A DNA stretch of 28,049 nt, taken from the NCBI GenBank assembly GCA_934122215.1, contig CAKOWF010000012.1:1-28049 (forward strand). The letters are read 5' to 3'. This DNA is from an uncultured Bacilli bacterium. GTDB taxonomy: Bacteria > Bacillota_I > Bacilli_A > RF39 > UBA660. This document shows, piece by piece, positions 6,838 to 16,400 of this stretch. A program made the translations under genes and the position numbers. Each line of letters begins with the position of its first letter. Position 1 is the first letter of the stretch. The notes beneath the pieces were generated by a model, which had not been told where the DNA came from, searched no databases, and saw nothing but the letters and a program-made list of their open reading frames with translations.

Positions 6838-8493
6838 GTGTATCAAAGTTTATATAGAAAATATAGGCCAAAAACTTTTGATGAAGTAGTAGGTCAAACA
6901 GTAATTATAAGAACTTTAAAAAATTCTATTAAAAATAATCAATTATCTCATGCATATTTATTTTCAGGCCCTAGAGGTACAGGAAAAACTAGTATAGCAA
7001 AAATATTAGCAAAAGCAATTAATTGTGAAAATTTAATTGATTATAATCCATGTAATCAATGCAAAAATTGTATTCAAATAAATAATAAACAATCAGTTGA
7101 TATAATAGAAATAGATGCAGCATCTAATAATGGAGTAGATGAAATAAGAGAAATAAATAATAAGGTAAATTTAGTTCCAAGTAGTGGAAAATATAAAGTA
7201 TATATAATAGATGAAGTTCATATGCTTACAACAGGTGCATTTAATGCTCTATTAAAAACTTTAGAAGAACCTCCAGCACATATAGTTTTTATTTTAGCAA
7301 CAACAGAACCTCATAAAATACCTGCTACTATATTATCTAGATGTCAAAGATTTGATTTTAAAAAAATTAGTAGTAATGAAATTATTAAAAGGTTGAACAT
7401 AATTATTGAAAAAGAAAACATAAAAATAGAAGAAGAAGCTTTAAAAGAATTATCAAATTTATCTGATGGAGGAATGCGTGATGCATTGAGTATGTTAGAC
7501 CAAGCTTTAGCTTATTCTGATAATATAATTACACTAGATGATATTCATGAAATTAATGGAACAATTACAAAAAATGAAATAAATGATTTTTTATTAAATA
7601 TAATAAATAAAAACACAAAAGAAATATTTTTAAAAATAGATGAATTTGATACTAAAGGAAAAGATTTTATTAAATTAACAGAAGAAATAATTTTATTTTT
7701 AAGAGATATCTTAATAAATAAAACAACAAATAATATAAATCAAAAATACGAGTTAGAAGTAAATATATCAAACGAAAAATTAATGACTTATATAAAAAAG
7801 TTTAATTCAATTTTTAGTGAAATGAAAAACTCATCTCATCCAAGGGTAATATTTGAAATATTAATAATCCAATTGTTAGATATTGATAATATAGAAGTAG
7901 AAAATAATAATAAAATATCTACAAATGAAATAAACAAATCAAAAATTGAACAGGATATAGTTGAAAAAAAAGAACCAAATATTCAATTAGATAAAAATTT
8001 AAAAATTATTGATCAAAAAAATGACAACCAAAATAATATTGTCAATATAAAAAATATAAAGAAAATAAGAATAAATAATACTTTGTGTAATTTAGACAAA
8101 AACAAAGCAATATTAATAAAACAACAATTAAATGAATTAAATAATATGATAATTTTAGATGAATATGCAATATATTATTCAATGTTGTTAGAAGGAAAAC
8201 TAACTGCTTTTGGAAATAATATAATGATTTTTGTATATGAAAATGAGAGACTATCAAATGAATTTAATCAAAATATAATAAAAATAGAAAATATGATAAA
8301 AAAATATTTAAAAGAAGAATATAAAGTAATATCAACATTTCAAGATGAATGGTTAAAAATAAAGAATGAATATATAAAAAATAAGGATAATTATAAACTA
8401 ATAAAAGAACCAGATAATCTAGAAAGTAATAACTTAAGTGAAGATATCAATAATTTAGATGAAATGTTTGAAAATATAATAGAATATAGTTAG
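6838..8493 (+). CDS. dnaX: DNA polymerase III clamp-loader subunit gamma/tau
   Basis: AAA+ ATPase subunit that loads the sliding clamp. Seen in 551 residues: 'YRKYRPKTFDEVVGQ', Walker A GPRGTGKT (44-51), the zinc-binding cysteines 63, 72, 75 and 78, Walker B 'DEVHML', 'ALLKTLEEPP', and the SRC motif 'ILSRCQRF'. The length is near that of the B. subtilis tau form, with a long Asn/Lys-rich linker after about residue 350 and a C-terminal domain that probably binds polymerase. The start is GTG at 6838, after GAGGTGAT at 6827-6834; it gives the family's usual MYQ-LYRKYRP opening. It begins the long co-directional cluster and ebfC follows after 10 nt. Homopolymeric A runs are common in the gene, but I cannot show that any is a programmed frameshift site. 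Confidence 0.97.
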   Translation: MYQSLYRKYRPKTFDEVVGQTVIIRTLKNSIKNNQLSHAYLFSGPRGTGKTSIAKILAKAINCENLIDYNPCNQCKNCIQINNKQSVDIIEIDAASNNGVDEIREINNKVNLVPSSGKYKVYIIDEVHMLTTGAFNALLKTLEEPPAHIVFILATTEPHKIPATILSRCQRFDFKKISSNEIIKRLNIIIEKENIKIEEEALKELSNLSDGGMRDALSMLDQALAYSDNIITLDDIHEINGTITKNEINDFLLNIINKNTKEIFLKIDEFDTKGKDFIKLTEEIILFLRDILINKTTNNINQKYELEVNISNEKLMTYIKKFNSIFSEMKNSSHPRVIFEILIIQLLDIDNIEVENNNKISTNEINKSKIEQDIVEKKEPNIQLDKNLKIIDQKNDNQNNIVNIKNIKKIRINNTLCNLDKNKAILIKQQLNELNNMIILDEYAIYYSMLLEGKLTAFGNNIMIFVYENERLSNEFNQNIIKIENMIKKYLKEEYKVISTFQDEWLKIKNEYIKNKDNYKLIKEPDNLESNNLSEDINNLDEMFENIIEYS

Positions 8494-8503
8494 GAGAATA
8501 AGA

Positions 8504-8800
8504 ATGAATATACAAGCAATGATGAAACAAGCACAAAAATTACAAAAAGATATGATGAATGAAAAAGAAAAAATCGATAAAACAGAATATACTGGATCAT
8601 CATCATTTGTAACTGTAATTATGATGGGAGATAAAACAATAAAAGAAATAAAAATAGATAATGATAATCTAGATAAAGAAGAAATAGAAATGTTACAAGA
8701 TATGTTAGTAGTAGCTATAAATCAAGCAATGAAACAAATAGATGAAGATACAAATAAAAAACTAGGAAAATATACACAAGGAATGCCAGGATTATTCTAA
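8504..8800 (+). CDS. ebfC: Nucleoid-associated protein of the YbaB/EbfC family
   Basis: Small dimeric DNA-binding protein, 98 residues. Seen: the N-terminal 'MMKQAQKLQKDM' helix and the C-terminal 'GMPGLF', both typical of YbaB/EbfC, with a beta-rich centre. It is nearly always encoded between dnaX and recR, as here. The start follows TAGGAGAAT. The TAA stop overlaps the recR start (TAATG), so the two are translationally coupled. The family coats DNA and influences nucleoid structure; no more specific role can be read from the sequence. Confidence 0.94.
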   Translation: MNIQAMMKQAQKLQKDMMNEKEKIDKTEYTGSSSFVTVIMMGDKTIKEIKIDNDNLDKEEIEMLQDMLVVAINQAMKQIDEDTNKKLGKYTQGMPGLF

Positions 8801-9399
8801 TGAAATACCCAAAAACTTTAAATGAATTAATAGAATGTTTTAAAAAATTACCTGGAATAGGTGAAAAAACTGCAGAAAGATATGCACTATCTGCTTTAGA
8901 ACTAGATGAAGATATAATTAATTTGTTTTCAGAATCATTAAAAAATCTTAAAATTAATATCAAAAGATGTACTATTTGTAATAATTTTGCTGAAGGTGAT
9001 CTATGCGAAATATGTAAAATACAGGATAGAAATAAAAAAATTATATGTGTAGTAGAATCACCTAAAAATGTTGTTTTATTTGAAAAATTAGGTGTATACA
9101 ATGGTGTATATCATGTATTAGATGGTTTAATATCACCATTAGATGGTATAAACCCAGAAGATATAAAAATAAATAAATTGCTAGATAGAATAGATAAAGA
9201 AGAAATAGAAGAAATCATAATAGCAATAAAACCTGGTATAGAAGGTGAAACGACATCTTTATATATATCAAAAATGTTAGAAGGTAAAAATATTAAAGTA
9301 TCAAAAATTGCTCATGGAGTACCTCTAGGTATAGATATGGAATATATTGATTCATTAACTTTAGAACAAGCTTTAGAAGACAGAACTTCTATTAATTAA
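8800..9399 (+). CDS. recR: Recombination mediator RecR
   Basis: Ring-forming DNA-binding protein that works with RecO and RecF in RecA loading. Seen in 199 residues: helix-hairpin-helix 'LPGIGEKTAERYA' (17-29), zinc finger Cys57, Cys60, Cys69, Cys72, TOPRIM start 'CVVESPKNV', 'YHVLDGLISPLDGI', and C-terminal Walker-B-like region 'IAHGVPLGIDMEYID'. Length equals that of typical RecR (about 198). The start codon overlaps the ebfC stop by one base and no ribosome site of its own is needed. recF, its functional partner, heads the preceding operon. Confidence 0.97.
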   Translation: MKYPKTLNELIECFKKLPGIGEKTAERYALSALELDEDIINLFSESLKNLKINIKRCTICNNFAEGDLCEICKIQDRNKKIICVVESPKNVVLFEKLGVYNGVYHVLDGLISPLDGINPEDIKINKLLDRIDKEEIEEIIIAIKPGIEGETTSLYISKMLEGKNIKVSKIAHGVPLGIDMEYIDSLTLEQALEDRTSIN

Positions 9400-9420
9400 G
9401 TTAATAACATATAATTAACT
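9399..9420 (+). other. Small inverted repeat before the bofA ribosome site
   Basis: AGTTAAT (9399-9405) and ATTAACT (9414-9420) are a perfect 7-bp inverted repeat ending just before the GGTGAT ribosome site of bofA. No T tract follows, so it is not an intrinsic terminator. It starts at the recR stop codon. Confidence 0.35.
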
Positions 9421-9429
9421 GGTGATAAT

Positions 9430-9618
9430 ATGTTAAAAAAAATATTAGAAGTAATAAAAAGAATTATTTTTAGTGTTGTACTTTTATATGGATTTAATAT
9501 AATAGCAAGTCCAATTAATATTATGATACCAATTAATTTTATAACAATAGGAGCTGTAACTATATTAGGTTTTCCAGCTCTATTTGCATTTATTATTATA
9601 AATATAATAGCATTTTAA
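9430..9618 (+). CDS. bofA: BofA-like inhibitor of pro-sigma-K processing
   Basis: A 62-residue hydrophobic protein with two predicted membrane segments (about 12-28 and 38-61). The second half, 'MIPINFITIGAVTILGFPAL' and the following residues, matches the conserved C-terminal block of BofA ('VPINLVTTAISGILGIPGI' in B. subtilis). In B. subtilis BofA holds the intramembrane protease SpoIVFB inactive in the outer forespore membrane until a late sporulation signal. It is shorter than the 87-residue B. subtilis protein, lacking its first membrane segment. The position after recR is the classical one (recR-yaaL-bofA), and yaaL is missing here. Identification rests on motif plus neighbourhood; sigma-K itself is outside the window, so the substrate is not established. 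Confidence 0.8.
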   Translation: MLKKILEVIKRIIFSVVLLYGFNIIASPINIMIPINFITIGAVTILGFPALFAFIIINIIAF

Positions 9619-9632
9619 TAAGGAAGTGAATT

Positions 9633-10571
9633 ATGTTAGATGATTATATTGTAGAACAAGAAAAAGTAGTGAAAATACTTAAAAATAGTATTCAAAAAAA
9701 TAAAGTATCACATGCATATTTATTTGAAACAAATGGTTATAAAAATCAAAAAGAATTAGCTTTAGCATTTGCTAAAATGTTATTATGTCCTTATAATTAT
9801 AGTAATAATAAGAAATGTGTTAATTGTACACAATGTAAAAATATTGATAAAAATATATTTCCAGAAATAAAAATAATAGATACAGATGGGTTATGGATAA
9901 AAAAAGAACAACTAGATGTATTACAAAAAGAATTTAGTGAAAAAAGTATATTATCAAATAAAAAAATATATATTATAAATCATGCAGATAGATTAAATAA
10001 ATCATCAGCAAACTCAATATTAAAATTCTTAGAAGAACCTGAAGAAAATATAATAGCAATTTTAACAACTGATAATATGTATCAAATGTTAGATACTATC
10101 ATATCTAGGTGCCAAATAATAAGTTTTTCAAGAAAAAATGAATTATATGAAGAATTACCCTTAAATAAAATTAAAAACTATATTGCTATTCCAGAACAAC
10201 TAACAGAAGAAATGTTAGAAAATATAATAGGACAAGCTATAGAATTTACGAATTATTATGAAAAAAATGGAATGGATACAATTTTAAAAACACAAAAATT
10301 ATGGCATAATAATTTTAAAGAAAAAGATATTATTTTACTAGCAATAAATATAATGATATTATATTATCAAGATATTTTAAATTTAAAATTAGATAGAAGT
10401 ATTAAAATATTTAAAAATTATAATTTAGAAGAATTGGTAAATAAAAATACAGTACGAAAATTAACAAAAAAAATAAGTGTATTAATAAAAACAAAAGACA
10501 AAATTAATTTTAACGTAAATTCACAATTATTAATAGATAAACTAATAATTGAATTAGAAAGATGTGATTAA
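9633..10571 (+). CDS. holB: DNA polymerase III clamp-loader subunit delta-prime
   Basis: AAA+-fold clamp-loader subunit that acts with DnaX and HolA. Seen in 312 residues: 'KNKVSHAYLFETNGYKNQKE' with a degenerate, probably non-hydrolysing P-loop as in other delta-prime proteins, four zinc-type cysteines in 'CVNCTQC' and just before it, 'INHADRLNKSSANSILKFLE', and the SRC motif 'IISRCQIISF'. The length suits the family (about 310-335). The start follows AAGGAAGTGA. It is 14 nt after bofA; the tmk gene and the small genes that separate bofA from holB in B. subtilis are absent. ricT starts on the very next base after the stop. Confidence 0.93.
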   Translation: MLDDYIVEQEKVVKILKNSIQKNKVSHAYLFETNGYKNQKELALAFAKMLLCPYNYSNNKKCVNCTQCKNIDKNIFPEIKIIDTDGLWIKKEQLDVLQKEFSEKSILSNKKIYIINHADRLNKSSANSILKFLEEPEENIIAILTTDNMYQMLDTIISRCQIISFSRKNELYEELPLNKIKNYIAIPEQLTEEMLENIIGQAIEFTNYYEKNGMDTILKTQKLWHNNFKEKDIILLAINIMILYYQDILNLKLDRSIKIFKNYNLEELVNKNTVRKLTKKISVLIKTKDKINFNVNSQLLIDKLIIELERCD

Positions 10572-11342
10572 ATGATAGTAGGAGTATTACTAGAAAATGA
10601 TGATAAGATATATTATGTAAAAACAGATATAGAATTAAACTTAAATCAAACTGTAGTAATTGAAGTAGAAAAAGGTTTATATTTTTCAAAAGTAGTATCA
10701 ATAAATGAAAGTGAAAAAGAAACAGTTGGAAATGTTATAAGAAAAACTTCAAAAAAAGATTATAATGAATATAAAAAAAATCAACAGTCAGCAAGTCAAG
10801 CACTAAAAAAATGTAAAGAATTAGCTATAAAATATAATATGGATATCAATGTAATAGATGCTACATTTAGTTTAAATAAGGATCAGTTATTATTTCATTT
10901 TTATTCTGATGAAAGAATAGATTTTAGAAATTTAGCTAAAGAATTAGCCTCAATATATAAAACTAGAATAGAACTTAGACAAATTGGTGTCAGAGATAAA
11001 GCAAAAAAAGTAGGTGGATATGGAAGTTGTGGTCAAAAATTATGTTGTGCTAGATTTTTAAATGATTTTGACTCAATTTCAATATCTATGGCAAAAAATC
11101 AAAACATTTCATTAAACCCAAATAAAATTAATGGATTATGTGGTAGGCTATTATGCTGTTTAAAATATGAAAATGAATGTTATAAGGAATGTAGAAAAAT
11201 ATTACCAAAAATAGGGGAAGTAAAAGAAATAGATAATAAAAAAGGAATTATTAAAAGTGTAAATTTAATAAGAAAAACATATACAATTGAATTTGAAAAT
11301 GGAGAATTAATAGAGGTAAAACAAGAAAATGGAAGAAATTAA
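10572..11342 (+). CDS. ricT: RicT (YaaT), PSP1-domain subunit of the RicAFT complex
   Basis: PSP1-domain protein of 256 residues. In B. subtilis it forms an iron-sulfur complex with RicA and RicF that guides RNase Y cleavage of polycistronic mRNAs and is needed for sporulation, competence and biofilm formation. Seen: 'RQIGVRDKAKKVGGYGSCG', and the cysteines 153, 158, 159, 190, 195, 196, 203 and 207 in the 'GSCGQKLCCARFL' and 'GLCGRLLCCLKYE' blocks that are diagnostic of the family. The N terminus carries the PSP1 beta-rich part. The gene is adjacent to holB, as in B. subtilis, and starts on the base after the holB stop, with the ribosome site inside holB. The 3' end overlaps the next gene by 14 nt. 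Whether RicA and RicF exist in this organism cannot be seen here. Confidence 0.93.
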   Translation: MIVGVLLENDDKIYYVKTDIELNLNQTVVIEVEKGLYFSKVVSINESEKETVGNVIRKTSKKDYNEYKKNQQSASQALKKCKELAIKYNMDINVIDATFSLNKDQLLFHFYSDERIDFRNLAKELASIYKTRIELRQIGVRDKAKKVGGYGSCGQKLCCARFLNDFDSISISMAKNQNISLNPNKINGLCGRLLCCLKYENECYKECRKILPKIGEVKEIDNKKGIIKSVNLIRKTYTIEFENGELIEVKQENGRN

Positions 11343-12048
11343 TTATGTATTAGGTTATGATAATTTAAAGATATATCAAAATACAGAAATGCTAAAATTT
11401 TCATTAGATTCAGTTTTATTAGCAAATTTTGTTACTATAAATCCAAGTACAAAAAAAATTTTAGATATAGGGACAGGAAATGCAATAATACCTTTAATCT
11501 TAAGTACAAAAACAAAAGCCAATATAACTGGTATAGAAATACAAGATAAAGTAGCAACTTTAGCACTTAAGTCAGTTAAAATAAATAAATTAGAAAATCA
11601 AATAAACATAATAAATGATGATATAAACGAATATACAAGTAAATCAGAAACAGAAATATATGATATAATAACATGCAATCCTCCATTTTTTAAATTAAAT
11701 GACAATTCAATATTAAATGAAAGTAAATATAAACAAATAGCTAGACATGAAATAAATTTAAATTTAGAAAAACTAATTAAAGTTAGTAAAAAATTATTAA
11801 AAAATAATGGTAAATTAGCTATTGTACATAGACCAGAAAGATTAATAGAAATAATTGAAAATATGAAACAAAATAATATAGAACCAAAAAGAATATGTTT
11901 TATATATCCAAAAATAAATTTAGAATCAAATATACTATTAATTGAAGGAATAAAAAATGGTAAGCCAGGTATAAAAATTTTACCTCCAATATATATTCAC
12001 AATTTAGATAATTCATATACAGATACAGTAAAAAAATATTTTAGTTAA
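11329..12048 (+). CDS. trmN6: tRNA1(Val) (adenine(37)-N6)-methyltransferase-like protein (YabB)
   Basis: Class I SAM-dependent methyltransferase, 239 residues. Seen: motif I 'ILDIGTGNAIIPLIL', 'TGIEIQDKVATLA', and the catalytic 'CNPPFFK', the NPPF/Y motif of N6-adenine methyltransferases. The opening 'DNLKIYQNTEMLKFSLDSVLLANF' is typical of the TrmN6/YabB family, which modifies A37 of tRNA-Val in E. coli. It overlaps ricT by 14 nt, so translation is likely coupled. In B. subtilis yabA lies between ricT and yabB, and yazA between yabB and rsmI; both are missing here. The exact tRNA substrate is inferred from the family. Confidence 0.88.
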   Translation: MEEINYVLGYDNLKIYQNTEMLKFSLDSVLLANFVTINPSTKKILDIGTGNAIIPLILSTKTKANITGIEIQDKVATLALKSVKINKLENQINIINDDINEYTSKSETEIYDIITCNPPFFKLNDNSILNESKYKQIARHEINLNLEKLIKVSKKLLKNNGKLAIVHRPERLIEIIENMKQNNIEPKRICFIYPKINLESNILLIEGIKNGKPGIKILPPIYIHNLDNSYTDTVKKYFS

Positions 12049-12059
12049 GAAGGTGTAAA

Positions 12060-12899
12060 ATGTCACAGATAAGTTATAATAATACTCCAACTTTATATTT
12101 AATACCAACTCCAATAGGAAATTTAGATGATATAACTTTAAGGGCAATTAAAGTATTAAATGAAGTAGAAATTATATTTTCTGAAGATACAAGAGTAACT
12201 TCATTATTATTAAATCATTTAAATATAAAGAAAAAATTAATATCGAGTCATGAATATAATGAACAAAATAATAAAGAAAAATTATTAGAATATTTAAAAA
12301 AAGGTTATTCCGTAGGTGTAGTAAGTGATAGAGGAACACCAGTAATCAGTGATCCAGGATATTTTTTAGCTGAAACAGCTATCAAAAATAATTATAATGT
12401 AGTATCACTTCCAGGAGCAACAGCATTAATACCAGCTCTTACTTCATCAGGTATAGAACCAATGCCATTTTTATTTTATGGCTTTTTAAACAGCAAAGAT
12501 AGTAAAAGAAAAAAAGAATTAGAAAATTTAAAAAATAATAAATATACGATGATTTTTTATGAAGCACCACATAGAATAAATAAAACATTAGATGATATGT
12601 TAGAAATATTTGGTAATAGACAAATAAGTATATCTAGAGAAATAACTAAAAAATTTGAAGAAGTATATAGAGGAACAATATCTGAAGTAAAAGAAGAAAC
12701 AAAAGAAATAAAAGGAGAAATTGTAATAGTAGTATCAGGAAATAAAGAAGAAATAAAATTTGATGATATAAGTATAATAGAACATGTTAATATGTATATT
12801 AAAAATGGAATGAATTCAAAAGAAGCCATCAAAAAAACAGCAGAAGATAGAAATATGAAAAAAAGTGATATTTATAATGAATATCATAGAGGAGAATAA
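12060..12899 (+). CDS. rsmI: 16S rRNA (cytidine(1402)-2'-O)-methyltransferase RsmI
   Basis: Tetrapyrrole-methylase-fold enzyme that methylates the ribose of C1402 in the decoding centre of 16S rRNA. Seen in 279 residues: 'LYLIPTPIGNLDDITLRA', 'FSEDTR', 'SDRGTPVISDPGY', 'LPGATALIPAL', 'FYGFL' and 'YEAPHR'. The usual 'SDAGTP' motif reads SDRGTP here, with Arg in place of the small residue. The C-terminal helical region ends with 'KKSDIYNEYHR', as in complete family members. The start follows GAAGGTG, 11 nt after trmN6; pth starts one base after the stop. Confidence 0.95.
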   Translation: MSQISYNNTPTLYLIPTPIGNLDDITLRAIKVLNEVEIIFSEDTRVTSLLLNHLNIKKKLISSHEYNEQNNKEKLLEYLKKGYSVGVVSDRGTPVISDPGYFLAETAIKNNYNVVSLPGATALIPALTSSGIEPMPFLFYGFLNSKDSKRKKELENLKNNKYTMIFYEAPHRINKTLDDMLEIFGNRQISISREITKKFEEVYRGTISEVKEETKEIKGEIVIVVSGNKEEIKFDDISIIEHVNMYIKNGMNSKEAIKKTAEDRNMKKSDIYNEYHRGE

Positions 12900-12900
12900 A

Positions 12901-13449
12901 ATGAAGTTAATAGTAGGATTAGGAAATCCAGGTAAAGAATATGAACAAACTAGACATAATATGGGATTTATGTGTATAGACGAATTTGCAAAAAAAAATA
13001 ATTTAGTTATAAATCAAAAAAAATTTGATGGATTGTATACTGAATTTAATTACAAAAATGAAAAAATAATATTGTTAAAACCTCAAAAATATATCAATTT
13101 ATCAGGTGAGGTAATAAAAAAATATGTGGATTATTATAAAATAGATATTTCCGATATTTTAATAATAAGCGATGACTTAGATTTACCTTTTGGAAAAATA
13201 AAAATTAAATATAAAGGTAGTAGTGGTGGACACAATGGCTTAAAAAATATAGAACTTCATTTGAAAACACAAGAATACAAAAGGATAAAAATAGGAATAT
13301 CAAATAATAAAGAAATTGATACAAAAGATTATGTATTAGGAAAAATAAAAGATAAAAAAATGATAAATGAAGTAACTAAGTTAGTTTCAAATATTTTAGA
13401 TGATTATTTTGATTTATCATTTGAAAATTTAATGAATAAATACAACTAA
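12901..13449 (+). CDS. pth: Peptidyl-tRNA hydrolase
   Basis: Releases tRNA from peptidyl-tRNAs that drop off the ribosome. Seen in 182 residues: 'LIVGLGNPGKEYEQTRHNMG' with Asn9 and catalytic His19, 'LLKPQKYINLSGE', 'ISDDLDLPFGKIKIKYKGSS', and 'GGHNGLKN'. I take the ATG at 12901, which gives the canonical MKLIVGLGNPG start and follows AGAGGAGAATAAA. An upstream in-frame ATG at 12865 lies within rsmI and would add 12 unlike residues. Length is normal for the family. It is followed by a short hairpin and then mfd, the same neighbour as in Bacillus. Confidence 0.97.
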   Translation: MKLIVGLGNPGKEYEQTRHNMGFMCIDEFAKKNNLVINQKKFDGLYTEFNYKNEKIILLKPQKYINLSGEVIKKYVDYYKIDISDILIISDDLDLPFGKIKIKYKGSSGGHNGLKNIELHLKTQEYKRIKIGISNNKEIDTKDYVLGKIKDKKMINEVTKLVSNILDDYFDLSFENLMNKYN

Positions 13450-13450
13450 G

Positions 13451-13470
13451 TGATACAATGTATCATTTTT
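13451..13470 (+). terminator. Weak hairpin with T run between pth and mfd
   Basis: TGATAC (13451-13456) / GTATCA (13460-13465) with a 3-nt loop and TTTTT after it. A short AT-rich stem: either a leaky terminator that lowers mfd expression or chance. Confidence 0.35.
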
Positions 13471-13490
13471 GTCGTGAAAGGAGGTATAAT

Positions 13491-16400
13491 ATGTCAATTT
13501 TTAATAAAATATTAAGTGAAAAATATACATCAATATCTGGTTTAACTGATGAATTAAAAGCAATATATATATATAATCAATACAAAAATAATTCAATAAT
13601 AGTAGTAACTAACACTATATATGAAGCAAATATATTAGTTCAAAGATTAAGAAATTATACAGAAAATGTATTATTTTTTCCAATGGATGATTTTTTAACT
13701 AGTGAATCAATAGCAATATCACCAGAATTCAAAACAACTAGATTAGAAACAATTTACTCATTAATAAATAATTCAAACAAAATAGTAGTAACAAATTTAA
13801 TGGGATATTTAAGATATTTACCAAAACAAGAATTATATAAATCAAAAATACTTAAATTAAAAATAAATAATGACTATAATATGAATGATTTAATTAATAA
13901 ATTATACATGTTAGGTTATACCAAAGAAACTTTAACATCAGTGACAGGTACATATTCAGTTAGAGGATTTGTAATAGATATATTTCCAATAAAAGAAGAA
14001 CATCCAATTAGATTAGAATTTTTTGGAGATACAATAGATGAAATAAAATATTTTGATGAAAATACTCAAATGACTATATCAAAAATAGATGAAATAAATA
14101 TATTACCAAATACAGAATTTATATCTGAACAAAATGTTGATATAAAAAAACAAAATGAACTTCCAAATTATACAGAAGTAGTAAATATTAATGAATATTT
14201 AAATAATCCTCTAATTATTTATCATAATTATAGTGAATTAGAAAAAAACTATGAATTATTACAAGAAGAAATAGAGGATTATAATAGAACAAATAATTTT
14301 GATTTATCAAAAAAATATATGAATAATTTAGAAGATATAAAGGAAATAAATACTTGCTATTTATTAAATTTTGATAATAGTGTAAATGATACACAAAATT
14401 TTAAATCATATAATATTGATGAATTTCCAACAAAAAAAGAAGAGATAGAAAAATTATTAAATAGTTATATTAAATCTAAAAAAACAGTTGTTATATGTGT
14501 ATCAGATCAATATAAAATAAATAAAATATTAGATTATTTAGAATTAGATTTTGTATTAACAAATGAATCAGAAATATTTGAAAACAAAATAAATATAATA
14601 GAAAAAAATATGTTAAATGGTTTTATATTTGAAAATTATGTTTTCATAAGTGAAACAGAAATATTTCATAAAAAAAATATAGTAACAAAATATCATAGTA
14701 ATTTTAAATACGGAGTAAAAATAAGAGATATAAATAAATTAAATATTGGAGACTATATAGTACATAATTTATATGGTATAGGAAGATATGTAGGTTTAAA
14801 AACATTAGTAAAAAATGGATTTAAAAAAGATTATTTGACTGTAGAATATCAAGATAATGATAAACTATATATACCAGTAGAAAAAATAGAATTAATAAGT
14901 AAATTTTCATCTAATGAAGGAATTCAACCAAAAATAAATAAATTAGGTTCATCAGAATGGGAAAAAACTAAGTTAAAAGTTAGAAAAAAAATAGAAGATA
15001 TAGCAGGTGATTTAATAAAACTATATGCTATAAGAGAATCAAGTGTAGGGTATGCTATGGATAAAGATGATGAAAATCAAGTTTTATTTGAAAGTGAATT
15101 TCCATTTAGTGAAACCAATGATCAATTAAAAGCAACAGATGAAATAAAAAAAGATATGGAAAGTATTAAACCTATGGATAGATTATTATGCGGTGATGTA
15201 GGATTTGGAAAAACAGAAGTAGCATTTAGGGCAATATTTAAAGCAATATTATCAGGAAAACAAGTAGCTTATCTATGCCCTACAACTATATTATCTAGTC
15301 AGCAGTATAATAATGCTATAGAAAGATTTAAAACTTTTCCAGTAAGAATAGAAATATTAAATAGATTTGTAACTCCAAAAAAGACAAAAGAAATATTAGA
15401 AGATTTAAAAGAAGGAAAAATTGATTTATTAATAGGAACACATAGACTATTAAGTAAAGATGTTATATTTAAAAATTTAGGCCTATTAGTAATAGATGAA
15501 GAACAAAGATTTGGAGTAAAACATAAAGAACAAATAAAACAAATTAAAAATAATATAGATGTTTTAACTTTATCTGCAACTCCAATACCAAGGACTTTAC
15601 AAATGTCAATGATGGGTATTAGAAATTTATCATTAATAGAAACACCACCAACAAATAGATATCCAGTTCAAACTTATGTATTAGAAGAAAATGATAGTAT
15701 TATAAAATCAGCAATTTATAAAGAATTGGCTCGCAATGGTCAAGTATTTATTTTATATAATTATGTATCAGATATTGAAAATAAAAAAAATGAATTACAA
15801 AAATTGCTACCAGATATTAAAATTAAATTCGCACATGGTAGAATGAATAAAAAAGAATTGGAAGATGTAATGATAAGTTTCATAAATAAAGAATTTGATG
15901 TATTATTATGTACCACTATTATAGAAACTGGTATAGATATACCAAGTGCTAATACATTAATAATAATAGATGCAGATCATTTTGGATTATCTCAACTTTA
16001 TCAAATTAGAGGAAGAGTTGGAAGAAGTAATAAAATTGCTTATTGTTATTTAATGTATAATAAGGGTAAATCTTTATCTGATGTTGCAACTAAACGATTA
16101 AATGTAATAAAAGAATTTACAGAATTAGGTAGTGGATTTTCAATAGCTATGAGGGACTTATCAATAAGAGGTGCTGGTGACATATTAGGTAGTGAACAAG
16201 CTGGATTTATAGATACAGTAGGAATTGACTTATATTTACAAATGTTAGATGAAGAAATAAAGAAAATAAAAGGATTACCTATAAAAGAAATTTCTAAACA
16301 AGATGAAAGACCATTATTAGATATAGAAACAACAATAGATGATAATTATGTGGATGATACAGACTTAAAAATTGAAATTCATAAAAAAATCAATGAAATT

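Noticed and set aside
8715..9101. 128-codon minus-strand ORF across ebfC and recR
   Set aside because: It is antisense to two well-conserved genes, has low-complexity hydrophobic sequence and no recognisable motif.
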